Source: Filosporella fistucella
Lineage: Eukaryota > Ascomycota > Leotiomycetes > Helotiales
Assembly: GCA_030077755.1 (NCBI GenBank)
Contig: JAQJZZ010000008.1
Span: forward strand, 1,922,001 to 1,986,000
Reading direction: 5' to 3'
Length of the DNA: 64,000 nt
The notes beneath the pieces are model-generated. The model was not told the origin of the DNA and ran no database searches. It was given only the letters and a program-made list of their open reading frames with translations. The position numbers and the translations under genes were made by a program. The stretch's first letter is position 1, and every line of letters starts with the position of its first letter. This document shows, in pieces, positions 22,008 to 35,231 of this stretch.

Positions 22008-24211
22008 TTACAAACCATGACGTTGCCCGCCACCATGTCCCCCAGAAAGTGACCCTGGAGGAAAGCCTGGCCCCATACTTCCCCACGAATCATCGAAACC
22101 GGGAGGAGCCATGAAACTCGGTGGGCTATGGCTATTTCTTGAGATCTCTTCAATATGGTGCTTTCGACGATGCAAAGCTGCGAGCACAGGAACAGATTGA
22201 GCCTCGAAATTTGAAAGGAGCGCTTTGGAGTCCTCCCATCGTTTCCCAAAAATTGTCAGGACCTCCTTGATGCGATCCACACAATTGATACTTCGATCAA
22301 CACTGTCGATACCGGCGTTGATTGGAAGCGGAGGCGGTGGTGGAGATCCTGCAATAATTGGAGGATATGGAAGAATGCCATTCAGGAGCTGGTCCTGATT
22401 CTCGAGAAGAACAGCAAGAAATTGGCTTCCCACAAAATACACCCGCAATGCATCGTGGTAGGTGTAGAATGCCTTTTTGACCGGGTCTCTGCTTATAGGT
22501 GATATTTTTTGCATATAAGCAATGCTGTACTCGAAAATGAGAATCTTTCCATAAGCCGAAACAGCTTGCACGCGACAGGATGGCGCAAGGCAGTAAACAT
22601 AGCTATATAGGAGCTCAAGGTCAAAGAAATCTTTGAAAGCTAAGGGTAGGCTGTCTGGAAACGATTCTGACCATTCGCGCATCTCTTGGCACATTTGCCA
22701 GATGTAAGTTGAGGGGTTTTGGAGCGGATCTCGACTTGATTGGAACAATTCTTGATACCATGATGATTGCGCCTGTCGTAGTTGGAAGAGTAGAATGGCA
22801 GTTTCTAGTGAGTGAGGACCGGTCAATGGATTCGTGCTAGCGCCAGCGCTTGAAGCTGAGGTAGCTGAGGGGAATGTCACACTAGTAGAATCGTCTGTGA
22901 ATGAAAACGATCGGGCGTGGACCATACTAATTGATCTAAGCGTGTCAGCCGATGAAGTGTTATAAAGGTGGTGTAACATACCTATCCAGTGAGTAGACAC
23001 AATAGAATATCTTACGCCGAAGCTCTAGTGTTTTTTTGTCGGTCACTTGTTCCTTTGGGGGATCTTGGTGAAACCCTAGGTCCACTACCGCTCGGCAGGC
23101 AAAGCCGATCAATTGCCAACTGTCAAAATGAGCAGGGTCAAGCATCGAGTACTGAACAAGTAAAACTAAGGCCTGGATTTGAGAGACATATCCAGGCATT
23201 AAGACCCTGTCCGCATAGCGCAAGGCACGTCCGACCCAACGCAACCCTTCCGACCACAATAAGTCCCGATTGCTTGTAGCTTGGGCGGTGGATCCAATAG
23301 CAAGGACCATGTATAGTAGCCAATGCTCAAAGTCAGTCACTGGACGACCATTCTCCTGGTATACAGCATCGAGAGCGTTGAACAAGGCTGTCTCCGAGAA
23401 AACTGGGAAAAGTGCAAAAACGTTGTCCAGGTAAAATTGAACTAAAGCCATAGCCTTCGTCCTGGGTGGAAGCTGGAAGGGCTCCGACCTCGGGACCATT
23501 TCGTTATTCGCAGCGGCCAGGATAAGGCGTGCAAAGGTCATCTTGGTAGTCGATGACTCAAAATCTCGGGTCGTGGCATTCACCGAACTAAATTTATCAG
23601 TTCCATTTCAATGCCGAATTCAGAATTCTTCAAGCCTTACAGAAAGCCAAAATCCGATACCAGCTCGTTAACATCCGCAGCCTCTCTTCGCCTCGCAGCT
23701 TTGCCATGAATAGCGGCACGAATGGTAGCAAGTGAATCTTTGCGATCTGGTATCTCAGTTGGGGCGTCAACATCATGCATCGCGACGGACGCCTTTCTAT
23801 CTCTTGCAAAAGCTAGCCGCTTTTCCAACTTCTCAACCCGTGACTCCAGAGAAGCTACATAACTTGTCGAACGTCAGTTTCCAAAATGATGCTGGAGGAT
23901 TTTTGACAAACCTCCTCTCTTTCCCCTTCGCAAATTGATCATTAGCACTCGAACATTCACCGGCTCTTCCGGATTTTTCACAAGCAGTACATGCTGGAAG
24001 TTTTCCATCACACTACTGTGTGTTAGCCGGCACTCATGATGCTAAGCATAATGACTCGAACCTTGATTTTGGCAGAACGACCTATTCACTAGTCAAAATA
24101 CTGCAAAAATTCATTGATAATCTTTGACCTACATCTTGAGCATGCAGACACTGGTCTTGAAACTCTCAAGAGAGGTGTGTCTGCGGCACTTGGTCGATTC
24201 ATTGTCGACAT
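22008..24211 (-). CDS. Zn(II)2Cys6 transcription factor with fungal_trans domain
   Basis: A nuclear DNA-binding regulator. The exons are 24211-24133, 24081-24062 (20 nt), 24012-23912, 23862-23641, 23587-22982 and 22935-22008. The binuclear zinc cluster is rebuilt across three exons as CSRC-RSAKIK-CDGKLPAC-TAC-EKSGRAGEC, with six cysteines spaced as expected. After it comes the typical linker SYVASLESRVEKLEKR with a short coiled coil. The middle homology region, from KAMALVQFYLDNVFALFPVF through WLLYMVLAIGSTAQ, QIQALVLLVQYSM and GFACRAVVDLGFH to LRRKIFYCVYSLDR, is the standard fungal-specific TF domain (PF04082 type). The C-terminus has a proline run and a Gly-rich end. Its target genes are unknown. 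It is divergent from a second Zn2Cys6 gene 2.2 kb away, so cross-regulation is conceivable but unsupported. Confidence 0.93.
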
Positions 24212-26385
24212 ATGATCTTCTATATATCAAGCGCTCGTGCCTTAGAGAGATGCTTGAGCTTGAACATCCATTTCTCCGTCTTGAGGGGTTCTAGATTGGG
24301 TCAGTTCTGCATCTACAGGTATAATGATTCATGTGGAATCAGAAGGTGGAAATGTGAGACAGCTCAAGCCATGGTTGATGTTGGTAGATGAGTAGAGGCT
24401 GATGAAGTTGTTTCTCGGCGGTCACATGCTCGTGGTTGTTCTTGCCCGTAATGGGCGAGTTCTTTGGTGCTGAGGCGCTGGCCACAAGCGGAAATTAGGT
24501 GTAGTCGTAATGGCCATCGACCACTTGAAGTCTGAACCGGTTATGTAACCTCCTTACGGAGTATGAGGATCAAACGGCGAGCTAGAATGATGTGTGACCT
24601 GAAGACTTACCAGTGTAATTTTAGTGTCAGTCTGGGTTCCACGCGTATTCCACCAAAGCGTTCGTTTCGAAGAGTCGCCTTCAACGGATCTTGGTAGCCT
24701 TCCTAAGGACCACAGGCAGTTTACTAGAGAAATTTCACAATCCAGTAGTGCCAGTAGCTTTCTATAGTCACACGTGCCTCGCTCGTGTCCTTGTCGAGAC
24801 GAATATTTGGCGATGTGGATACTAGGATCACTTTGAAAAAAACGTGAAGGAAGCACAATCTTGACTTCTAGTCTCTATTCGGTCTTTCGGTGCAATTGAG
24901 CCTCTATCTCTCGAGTCTTGTCTTGGCTTGCTAGAATGAGGAATGTCGTCTTTCGAGCAGGAGAGCCTCGTCTGAACTGCCGTTGATATTTCCGAGATTA
25001 TATATCCATGCAGCAACAGCAATCTGGATCCTTCGAAGACCGGGACGTGCGAGGCCGGGCGGAGAATGGAGTCGGAGCGGGGCGGAATATCACCTGTGAT
25101 CTTTTTCTCCCAAGGATTCTGCACCGGACTGGGTTATGTGAAGTATCTGGGGTGTCAAGAAAACAAATGCCCGTTGCGTTGGACCTGTGAAGGTATTGGC
25201 TTAATCTATAGGCGTATGCCGCAAAAAGAATAGAGATGAAGGTTTCGGACTGGCGAGTAGGTAGTAGTAGGTAGGTAGCTGAGATGATGAGATCCCTTCC
25301 AGGCCAGTGGCGGTTAGCTCTCATGTGATGTGATTTGCCTGCTGCAAACAGCTGCTAACGGCCCTATATGCACGATAGTGTTGTCTATACCAGCTCAAGC
25401 AAGCGACAGTTCCGGGCGTTTTCAGATTGGAAAAAGGCGTTGAAAGTAGAGCAGTAATACGCATCTGTCATGAAAGTTCGACCATCAGACTAAGACATTA
25501 GCATGCCTGACAAAGATGCTTTCCTCCGGATGTTCAACGAATATTGCAATTGCCATTGCAATTTGATACGCATGGGTCGAGCGGTCGACAGAGGCATAGA
25601 AGCTGGGTAAGGTAAATCTGGTCCGACCGAGAAGCGGCGTAGAAAGACGCCTGTCCGTTGTCTGCTTGTCTGTGTACGGAGTGCTCTGCTTTTGCTTCCT
25701 TTCCACACTCCCCCCCCTCCTCCACCTCACTCCGCGGTCCGCTTTGTCTGGCTCTTCCAATTGTATGGTCTCGTGTCTCGTGCAAGACTGTGCCTGTGGA
25801 CCCTTCCTTTTACCTTCTTCATTGGACATTCAATATTGAGATTTTTAGAGTCTCGAGTACGCACCGCAATCGTACTTTCGCAGTACTGTGCCTACCTTAC
25901 CTAACCTTACCTTACCCAAATCTCCTGGGACCACAACTGTAACCACACCACGACATACCTACGGAGTACCTACAACCATATCCCTCAGCACCACCATCAC
26001 CATCACCATCGCCCAATTGGAGCTGTCGCAGGGTCCTTCTCTCTTGGTTCTACATCCCTTCCTCCACCAACGTTCAACAAAACCCAGATCGCACAATATC
26101 CCCCATTTCAGTGACATCGATCCAGTTCCGGCTTGACATGATATTCGACTCTACTCTCACAATGCGCAACTAGTTTCGCGCAATCCATACACTCCCACAG
26201 TTGCAAGTGGCACCTCAACTCCCGTCCTTCTGCTCTAGACCTCGCCTTATCCCGCCTGCTGTTCCAAGGCGACAGCGGTCGTAGGTCATTCTACAGCCTG
26301 CACGCTCGGCGAGGATGCATTTTGCAAGTTCAAGCGCTATATCAGATTCGATTCCCCTCCTCTTGAAAAAGCTATAAAGGCACCC
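24212..26385. other. 2.2 kb region between two divergent Zn2Cys6 regulators
   Basis: No supported gene. It contains TACGGAGTA 9-mers at 24555-24563 and 25960-25968, a GTAGGTAG-rich patch near 25258-25280, a C-rich pyrimidine block around 25708-25730 and a CACCAT-type short repeat at about 25990. The right half looks like a long CT-rich promoter and leader for the gene at 26386. Confidence 0.5.
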
Positions 26386-28951
26386 ATGGACGCCGCAGAT
26401 CTGTTCCGGCAGGCCCAGAGCTCTGTCAACACTGCGCGGGAAGCAAAGTCAATCCGAGTCCGCGAAAGTAGCCATGAAAGCGACGACCACTCCCCCAGGA
26501 TCGCACATACTTTGACCGCCTGCTGTCGTTGCCGCCAGGTTTGTCACACTTTTACCAGTATTGTCACAGCAAGATTTCCATGCTTACTAGACACAGAGGA
26601 AAACAAGATGCGATCCCAATCTCCCTAAATGTCTTCCCTGTGAACGGGCAGGTGCTATATGTGAATATTTCGATACAACAAAAGGAAAGAAAATATCTCG
26701 GACTTATGTGATTCGATTGCAAGATAAAGTACGAGCGTTAGAAGCAGAGCTTGGCCAATACACTCAGGAGGATGGCTTGCCACAAAACACTGAGGACATC
26801 GTCCGGCCAGGCGGCCTCGTTCGACTGGATGAGGATGATGAGACCCCTCGCTTTCTAGGCCCCTCGAGTGGGATTGCAATGACAAGGTTGGTAATGGAAG
26901 AGGCGAAGAAGTATACGGATTCAAGGAGTATTCGAGAACTTGTGCCTGAGGTCCGCCAGCGTAAAACCCCCGTGCAATCGCCAGAGTCGGCTACTGATCG
27001 TAAGAAATCATATCCTATGATCAGTGCGGTGGCGGCAACTTCACTGCCAAGTCGGCTTGTGACAGACAAACTAGTTGAGGTCTTCAATACCAAAGGTGAG
27101 TGACTCTTCTACTTAGCCACGGTATTGTGAATGTTTATACTAAGTCTTGATATCACTAGCCCAATACTTGATGCCAACATTGCACGAACCTACCTTTGCC
27201 AAGGATTTGCAAGAGGTGTATGATGGAAACACTAATGATCCCTATAAGAACTTTGTTGTCAGAATGATGCTAGCCATTTCTATGCAGAAGCTGGACCCCC
27301 AGTACGCTGGCCTTGCAGATAGTTATTATCTCGCTGCAATGAATTGGATGGAGGAAGTCATCCGCCCCAAGGATATCAGAACTCTCCAATGTCTGGTCTT
27401 GATTGCTCAATATTCGTTACTAACTCCAACACGTACCGCTATATACTATATTGTAGGATTGGCAACTCGGCTCTGCCAACAGCTTGGTCTGACCGAGGAG
27501 AAAACTATCACACAAGGAGATGCGCAAGGCCCGCTTAATCCTCTCCAACTTGATATGAGACGTCGACTATCATGGATTATTCTGTCTATGGAATTTGGAT
27601 TGGCTCACAGTATGGGGCGTCCCAATGCATTTGCCACAGGCCAGGATCATGTCGATGTGGGATTCTTTGAACCAATAGATGATGAGTACATCACCGCAGA
27701 AGGCATTTTACCCGGGCCTGTTTCCGAAAAGAAAACGGTGGCTATCCATTTTCTGCGAATGCGATTATTACAGGCAGAAATACGCAGAGTGTTATATCAG
27801 AAGAAACGGCCCGAGCCAAAGAGTGAAGAGCATCCTTGGTATACACAAATGCGACAAAAGCTGCAGGATTGGCTTGATGCGTGCCCTACGACCCCAAATT
27901 GGAGCAAACCATGGTACGTTCACCACGTCAAGTGATTTAAAGATGCTCACATGTATCCAGGTTCCAGGGAAGGCACAAAACCATGATTGTAATGCTCCTT
28001 CGCCCTTCGCCCCAAGTGCCCAAACCGTCAGTGCAATCAGCTATCACTTGTCATGAGGCTGCCGCAGAGAATATCAAAAGCATGAGTAGACAGATGGAGA
28101 CGGCGCTTGTTGATATCACTTGGATCTTCGTCTTAACCCTTTTCCAGGCTGTGAATACCATTCTTTGGTCGATATCCTATCCTGAAGTTCGAAACCTTCA
28201 TAGCAAGGAAGAACTGGAAGATCATATAGATATAGCTCTTGATATCATTCTCAAGTGTAGAGAACGTTGGCCAGGCACTGCAGCCGCGTATGAGCTCTAT
28301 TCAAAATTGTCGAGAGCATGTTTGAAAAGTTATAATACTCGGGAGAATTCTCATGCTCCGTCTTCGTTATCCGCCACATCGCCTTCTTCTCTTACTGATG
28401 CAAATTCACCATCAGCCTCGGAGCATTCAAGTGCGACAACTGGGTCGTTGGCATTTTCACAGCCGTCGTACCATTCGCCACCACAATTTGGATACGTCTT
28501 CGACCAGATGCCAGAACCTGTGCAGAATTTCGACTTCGGTCAACCTCAACCTTCGTTCAGGTCAAATTCCATATTTGCTGCACCATCGAGCATGCAAACA
28601 GATCGCCGATTTAGCTACTTCCCACCAGACTTCACACAACCACAAAATCTTCCAAATGCGTGGAATCCAGTAGATTTCGGGAACCAACCACAAATGGTGC
28701 CACCGCCTGTAGCAGCATCACAACCACTCATCGCAGATCCTTCATACTTCATCCAGCCAACACCATATAATATGTCGTTTGGAACGCACATGTTTGGAGA
28801 GATAAACTATGACACCAATATGAGGACAGGAAGTCTTAGCCAGGAGCAGCAGATTGAATTGATGGAGAGTCTCGAGAGGGAGGGCGCGACTGAAATTGAT
28901 AATTTCATGAGTCTCTCGCACGGGTACGAGAATTCCACATTAAAGCCCTGA
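26386..28951 (+). CDS. Zn(II)2Cys6 transcription factor with leucine-zipper-like linker
   Basis: A nuclear regulator. Exons are 26386-26538, 26597-27095, 27160-27913 and 27961-28951. The zinc cluster spans intron 1: CCRC-RQRKTRC-DPNLPKC-LPC-ERAGAIC, six cysteines at canonical spacing. It is followed by EYFDTTKGKKISRTYV and a heptad-like helix RLQDKVRALEAELGQYTQ that could dimerise. The middle homology region holds LMPTLHEPTF, FVVRMMLAISMQ and LQCLVLIAQYSLLTPT. GLATRLCQQLGLTEE and MRRRLSWIILSMEFGLAHSMGRP follow, all diagnostic of the fungal_trans domain. The C-terminal 250 residues are Ser/Pro/Gln-rich, as in activation domains, ending in ENSTLKP. The strong sequence order around the zinc cluster suggests a conserved Pezizomycotina orthologue, but I cannot give a name or target. 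Confidence 0.94.
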
Positions 28952-29570
28952 AAAATATCCTTCGCGATCGATCGATTTTAACCTTTTTTGGCCAGGTTCT
29001 GGCCCCAGGAATGATTATGGCAAGCATTCAAGTTGAGGTAGATGTGAGTCTTGCAGATCTTACACACCTCAAATACGGTCAGCGAGGCGTGACCTCAGAG
29101 TAAAGCAAGCACCTTGAAATTATGTTTATTTAGCGTGCGAGCGAGACATAGCGTATGCTTATGAGCAAGGGTAGTCACGGCGTAGAGGCGATAAAGGAGC
29201 ATGGCTGCGAAGCGCTGGGTAGGTAGTATAGAGTTATATATCTCAGTATGTAACCACTAGGATAGGGCTTTGTAGAACTGCAAAGCACCAAAATCATGGC
29301 TAGAGACTTCGAAACCTGATGAGAACTTTCGTACGAGATTCAAGACCCGCCACTACTTTAAACGCAAAGACCAAAATTACAGTCCTTCAGTCAGAATCTG
29401 TAAATTTGAGGGATAGAATGGGGTTCATGGCTGGAAGCACTCACGCTGTTAGAAAATGTGAACGTCATTGACGGTGTTGCAAATACGATCCTGAATGTCT
29501 TCGCTATTCCAATGTCTACTACGTGACTGTCTACTCGCTTGGCATCAACTAATACTCATCATAGCTCCAA
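28952..29570. other. Convergent intergenic spacer
   Basis: About 620 bp between two convergent genes. No coding signal seen. Confidence 0.5.
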
Positions 29571-32060
29571 TCAATAAACTTCTTCTTCGACAGGCTCATA
29601 ATCCTGCGCCTCACTAAGGCTAGGATCGGCCATCGAGTCATCCATGTTCGCTCTCGCCTTTCCTTTCATGGCAGGCTTGCTGCTCTTTTTCTTCCTACGA
29701 GGGCCACCGCCCTCTCCTCCAACGGGAGCTTCTCGAATCCAGCGAACGATAGCCTGGGCTCTTTCAGTACTAATAGGATACTCTTTGCCATCTTCTTGAG
29801 CCCATCTTTTTGGTAATTCTCTGCCATCGGCCTTTCTAGCCTCTTCTTCTTGTCTGCGCTGTCTCGCTGCTACTGCAGCATGAAAACTAGCTTCATCATG
29901 GACTCTATCATCTTCCAATGCCTCCATGATAGCTTGTTGTCGAAGACGTTCTTTCTTCTCAGCTGGTGTTTCCTTCTGCTGATTTTGCGGGACTTGGCCG
30001 GGCAGAGGTGCTGGAGCACAGAGGGATTCCCAGGACTGTTGGAGCTGGATCCAGTTATCTGCACGGCGCACAACTTCAATCCAATCGGCGCGACTGGGTG
30101 AGCGAGCTGCTTGGAAAATGGGATAGCCATCGCATACACGTGCAAGTCTTGCTACCATGTGGGCATGGCGTTGGAGTTCTCGTGCCGAAGTTTGCACAAG
30201 GCAATGGCAGAGGAGTAAGGAGTGAAGTGCATCTGTAAGGAGAGGGTGATAAGTGAGAGCCTCATGGCAATCAGTTTGTGCCAAGATAGCTTTAGCAGCT
30301 TCATTTTGGGAAGCTTGCATCTGCTGTTTTGTCGTTAGAGTGGTTGCCGTCTCGGGATAAGGAGGCAAGTCTGCTGGTGGTGTCGCCGAGAATAAAGCTG
30401 ACATCCTATGTACAACTGGCGGTGGAAGACTTGGGAGATCAGAATTGCGACTGGAACCAGATTGGGGACGACTTCTTGAGGAACTGTAATTCGCATGGGG
30501 AACAAGAGCATCAGATAGCTGGCCATTACTCAATGATGCGTTGCTTTCTAAGTCGAGATTTTTACCAAGGCTCTGCGGCCGGGGGATCTTGTATCCATTC
30601 GCAGCTTGATTGACCTTGCGAACGAATTCTTCAGTCACTTCTGCCGGAAGTCCTGGTGTGTAATCGAACTGTGAAAGATAAGATACATAGTCCTTCAACG
30701 CTCGCTTGGCGTAAGTTTTGACTATTTTTCTTGCTTCGAGACGTCTTCGCTGCGCGTCTTTCTCCGCTGGAGTCATCTCAATATCATTTGTTGAGTCTCC
30801 ATTGGCATGCGCAGCTTTAGAGTTGGACCCATTCTGGGAAATTTTGGGTGGAAGAGCATTGTTAACGGATTGACATGCAACTGTCAAATATACCCCTGCT
30901 CGATGAAATAATAGCTGAGTCTCAAGACTGCTAGGATGGTCTTCCTCATCCAGCTTAATCTCTTCTTTCCATCGACTATTCCGTTGCGCCTCAGCAGCTG
31001 CCTCACTGGCTAATTGAAGCTGTTGACGTCCAGCTTTGTGTTGACCTTGATAGAACCTACACACTTGTAGAGCAGCAGTAAGGTCATGTGCAGCCCCCAA
31101 GAAATCGTCTTTAAATATCTTGGTGACAGCTCGAGTCCTTAGTATCTCACCCTCACTGGGTCTCTCAGCAATCACCTCGTCTAGAGGTTGAAGACTCGTA
31201 CATTCGGCCAGCTGACGTGAGGGTATCTTTTCGTGAAAGAAATGAACGTATTTAGCATCCACATCGAGCGGATTTCTCTGCAAAACTAAATGCGCAACAT
31301 CCTCGAGCGTAGAAGCAGACTGCATGGTAGCAACACTACATGCAATCTCATCTAAGTGATATGCCTTTGATAATTTCTGCGTAGCTTGTTCCCTCATCCG
31401 GTGTTTTCTTTCCCTGCTCAACTTTGCATTCCCTCCTCCGCCATTTAGTCCTAAACCTAAAGCCGCTCCGCCATTCCCCAATAACCCATTCCCAGCATTC
31501 AACGAGTTAGTGAGCGACGATGAGGTTACCCCGCTGGCAGCGCGGACAGAGAGGTTAGTAGCTTCGTCAACGAGTTTGCGAATTTTGAGGAGGTCGAAGA
31601 ATACGGCGGGGTCAATTGGACGTGGTCTTTGAAGGCTGTAATTGTTATTTGCAAGACTCTCAAGGACTTCAGGAGGCAATTGTAGCCATGGGCCATGGAA
31701 AGAAGAAATGTAGCGCCAATGTCTATTGGATATTAGCTTGTGTATACTATAAATGATGTGTCAATGGCCGTAGCAGGAATATCCATGTTGCGACAACCAA
31801 TTTTGGGGTTCAGCCAGAAGAGGCATATTCAATTGATCGGGATGAGCAAATGCACAAATAGATGGCCCCTACGCCTGCATAATATAGAATTGGTGGACAT
31901 ACTTGTTGCGACATATAATCAACGCGGAAGTCGAGGGTTGCGTCGACTTTGGCTCTTTTGGCTTTGCAGCAGCTGGTGAAGGTGCAATTGAAGGGCTCTG
32001 AGGGATTGTGCTTTCTGAGGATTCGCCATTGGTTTGGCTCTTGTTCTTCTTCTTTGCCAT
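29571..32060 (-). CDS. Conserved fungal protein, possibly helical-repeat (TPR-like), function unknown
   Basis: Exons are 32060-31903 and 31722-29571, joined after AAC AA with a GTATGT donor. The N-terminus MAKKKNKSQTNGESS is lysine-rich and disordered. A conserved-looking block follows: ICRNKHWRYISSFHGPWLQL, then PPEVLESLANNNYS. Helical segments after it (VDEATNLSVRAAS, AYHLDEIACSVATMQSA and FKDDFLGAAHDLTAALQVC) resemble solvent-exposed tetratrico-type hairpins. Near the C-terminus comes a long Glu/Lys/Arg helix (QQKETPAEKKERLRQQAIME) and a motif RAQAIVRWIREAP. The tail has basic clusters (RRKKKSSKPAMKGKARA) and ends EPVEEEVY. Related proteins in other ascomycetes often carry uninformative or misleading product names. 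I see no histidine-kinase or other catalytic motif. Confidence 0.85.
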
Positions 32061-32575
32061 AACTGTAAATAATGCCCGAAGCCCAAAAAAAATGCTCAAT
32101 TAAAAAAATGTACTATGAAGTTGGGAAGCCTCCCGAGACTTTTTACAAGACGATAACCTGGAGGTTCACTATCGCTCGGAGCCTTCTCATGCCGATCCGA
32201 GTTTCAGGGGCAGGAGCTACGGTACTTCAAATTCACTAAGTGAGTTGCTTCGACAGCTTTCCTTATCTGCTATGCCTACCTATGGGCACTGGGCTGGCAC
32301 ATTTCATTGTTTTGTGTTGCAGAAAATCTGCCTCTTGCAGGTCTCACGTTCTAGTTCATGTGTGAAAAGGAGCTGCTCAAAATATAATTATGACTAGGTA
32401 AGTTATCATCTCATGTTGGAATATCTATTTCTCTACGATCTTCCCTCATCAGCACATGGATACTATGGGATATCTCAAAGAACGCCATGCTACGCTCAAA
32501 ATCAATATGCTAATGCCCAGCCCGCTGAAAGCCCTAGAATGCCTATCACCACTAATATTAATTAATCCTGAGCAT

Positions 32576-35231
32576 TCAAGAGCTCAGAGCGAGGCAAGCA
32601 TCAACAGCAAGGCCAACCCTATAACAATTAGTTTGGAAAAGTAATGGTGAATGCCACAAAAACGTACCGGCCATCTTTCTGAGTAACAACATCACTGATA
32701 ATCTCTCTATCCAAGTCCGGAAACATGCCAGCAAGGGTTTCCACAACATTAGCGTGCTCAGCTCGTTGTATTCGATGTGCTTCAGCGGCTTCTGCACTTG
32801 CTTGTCTAGCTGCTGCATCTTCGGCGTTCATCCTATTTCGATTGTTCATATCTTGAGGATTTCCAACTCGTGGTAATGCTTGACCGTCTGAGCTCACTCG
32901 TGGAGACGGTGTCATACGAGGGGTATTACCTGGTAACGGCGTTCTCACTGGGCCTGTTTGAGATGACGAGCTGGCATCCTCAGAGAAAATTCTGCCAATC
33001 GAGGAGAGTGGTCGTTGGATAGTACGTAGCAAGCCACTCATTGCAGCCTTTTCGTCCATACCATCTGCGCTATCATACTCGTTGGACGAAGTAGATTTTC
33101 GCGGATTCGAAGATTCACCTTCCATGGAGTGCCGTGGGGTAACCTCAGGACGACTGAGGGCAGATTTCTCTGATAATTGCGTGGGAGGCGAGGTTTCTTT
33201 GACTTCTGCCTGATGTTTCTCTGCAATTGCGGAAACAGCAGCCTCGACATTTTTCTCGAAGTCTTCGTCGGAAATAGTCAACGTCGTTCTATCTAAACTT
33301 TCTATGAATTGAACAGCGCCCAGCTTTCGCCTGTTAGCAGATGATCGATGATAACTTAGAGATCTTTCGAAACATATTCACTCACCAACGATGACAGGTA
33401 GTAACCCGCTTCTCCGGCAAGCTTGTCTTGATTTCTAAAACGGAGGATATATTGCACATTCGACACCAGATGTTCTGGATTTGCTTGAAGGACCACATAG
33501 ATAAGCAGAGGCATAAATGAATCAGCAGAAGAGTCGGATTTCGAATGCTTCAGAAGTCCTATTTAATGTTAGACCCATACAGCGCCCAAAAAAAAAAAAA
33601 AAAAGTTAAATCCATACCAAATATAACTTTGCAACAATTCAAGACGCATATAATTTTGTCTCTTGGAGCTCGGTAGGTTTTAATCTTCAGTAATTCTATG
33701 GTATAAATTAGAAAACCGGCGATCTTCATCAAAAATGACTAAACTTACCCTGCTGAGCGAGAATCAAGAAACGTTTCCCACTATCGTTCACGGCGGGTAT
33801 GTCTAGATGTTCCTCTTTGATCCAGCCATATATGCTTACTTTTTGAGCAAGGATTTCATCACGCTCAACATCTTCTTGATGTTGACCCTTTCTCCCGGGT
33901 CCCATTTGACGTTCCGCTCCTCTCCGCCTGGGTCTAGATCCTGGAATTGGCTGAGGAGGAGGGATTGCAGGGGAGAAGGTCTGCGTATATAGTCTGTTCA
34001 TTACCAGTTTCTCCATACCCTCACGCGCATTATCAAATTCAGCGTCGGACACCTCCCTCCAAACCTCACACTGGGCCATTTTGTTCGTTATGAATGCCAG
34101 AAAGTCTCCAATAATCTTGACTTGCTCGTGAACCATCCACTGTTTCTTTCCAAATTCCTGCAAGAATGACCGTAAAAATTTGGCCACTGGGTCAGCTGTC
34201 CGGTGTCTCAATTGCTCTAAGAAACGGTGAAAATCGAATGGCAGATCCGGTTCAGGCTCAGGCTCCGGGGGTGGGGGCCTATGTAAAGGTGGCGGTGATA
34301 ATGGGGAATCTGCACCTTGATACCGGTCATCTTGCATCCTGGACTTCCCAAAACTCCGTATGGAATCTGGTTTAGGTGGCACGGTAGGGCCAATGTCAGT
34401 CGGATCCAAAGCCTGATGGTGTAAGGAGGCGGAGGAAGATAACCGCAAATCTTGCATACTCTGGGTAGCATTCCCAACACTCGCATTTAGAGGTTCCAGG
34501 CTTGATTTCCTAGGAGGATGTTGCACAGGGCTCCCTAGTAATGGTCCTGCAAATTCTAACCTTGGAGACATCACCTCCTCATGACCGGGGCCTTGGCCTT
34601 CCTCGCTGAATTGGTCCATTATGCTTTGTATCTCCGACCTCGAACTGCTCTCCCGCTCATCCCCACTGGCAGACGCTTTCTCATCAAACCCTGCATCGGA
34701 CCTAGTAGGAGATCGCTCAGATCTGTCTGCTAAAAGAGAGTGATGTAGCGAGGCAGCGTTCGAGGTTGAGCGGGAGGGAGGTTGTGAGGGCATTGGAGTA
34801 TTTGGAGTAGGGTCGAGGTATGATCGCTCCTCAGGAGAAACTTGCTGCGGCGTGGACGGTTTGGATGCAGGAGGAGAGTCTGGCTTCAGGGTCGCAACTG
34901 AGGATTCCATTGGATCGTGAGGCGTAGAGTGCTCTGATAGTCTTGTTTGGATGGGCTGTAGGGCATTTGCCTTCAGAGATTTTGCTTCCTCTGCAGTATT
35001 GCTAGTCTCTATTGCAACTATGCCAGAGCCGTCCTCGTTACCAATTTGATTGTGTGTCGTTGAAGTAGCTCTTTCGTCAAGATGTGAGTTTGTCTGAGCA
35101 ATCTTTCCTTCTGCTTCGGTACCCTCCACTGGTATTTCCTCGGTTTTTCCGACATCATCGGACACTTTCCCCTCCAGAAGATCATCTGGTCGTTTGATGG
35201 CTTCTGCGGTTGATAAATTCGAGGAAGACAT
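32576..35231 (-). CDS. VPS9: Vps9-type Rab5 guanine-nucleotide exchange factor (VPS9 + CUE)
   Basis: Vps9 activates Rab5/Vps21 on endosomes and binds ubiquitin through its CUE domain. Exons are 35231-33749, 33695-33618, 33558-33386, 33323-32668 and 32618-32576. The N-terminal 330 residues are disordered and Ser/Pro/Glu-rich. They are followed by FDFHRFLEQLRHRTADPVAKF, the helical bundle that precedes the catalytic core. The VPS9 domain is visible in PRDKIICVLNCCKVIFGLL, then DSFMPLLIYVVLQANPEHL and YILRFRNQDKLAGEAGYYLSS. The CUE domain at the C-terminus reads VVETLAGMFPDLDREIISDVV, and only the last 43-nt exon supplies its end (GRVGLAVDACLALSS). The intron 33617-33559 contains an A17 tract (T17 in the transcript). 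It shares a roughly 390 bp divergent promoter with the gene at 35618. Confidence 0.94.

Noticed and set aside
29571..32060. Calling this gene a histidine kinase because relatives may bear that kind of product name
   Set aside because: No H-box, N, G1 or G2 motifs or receiver domain are visible.
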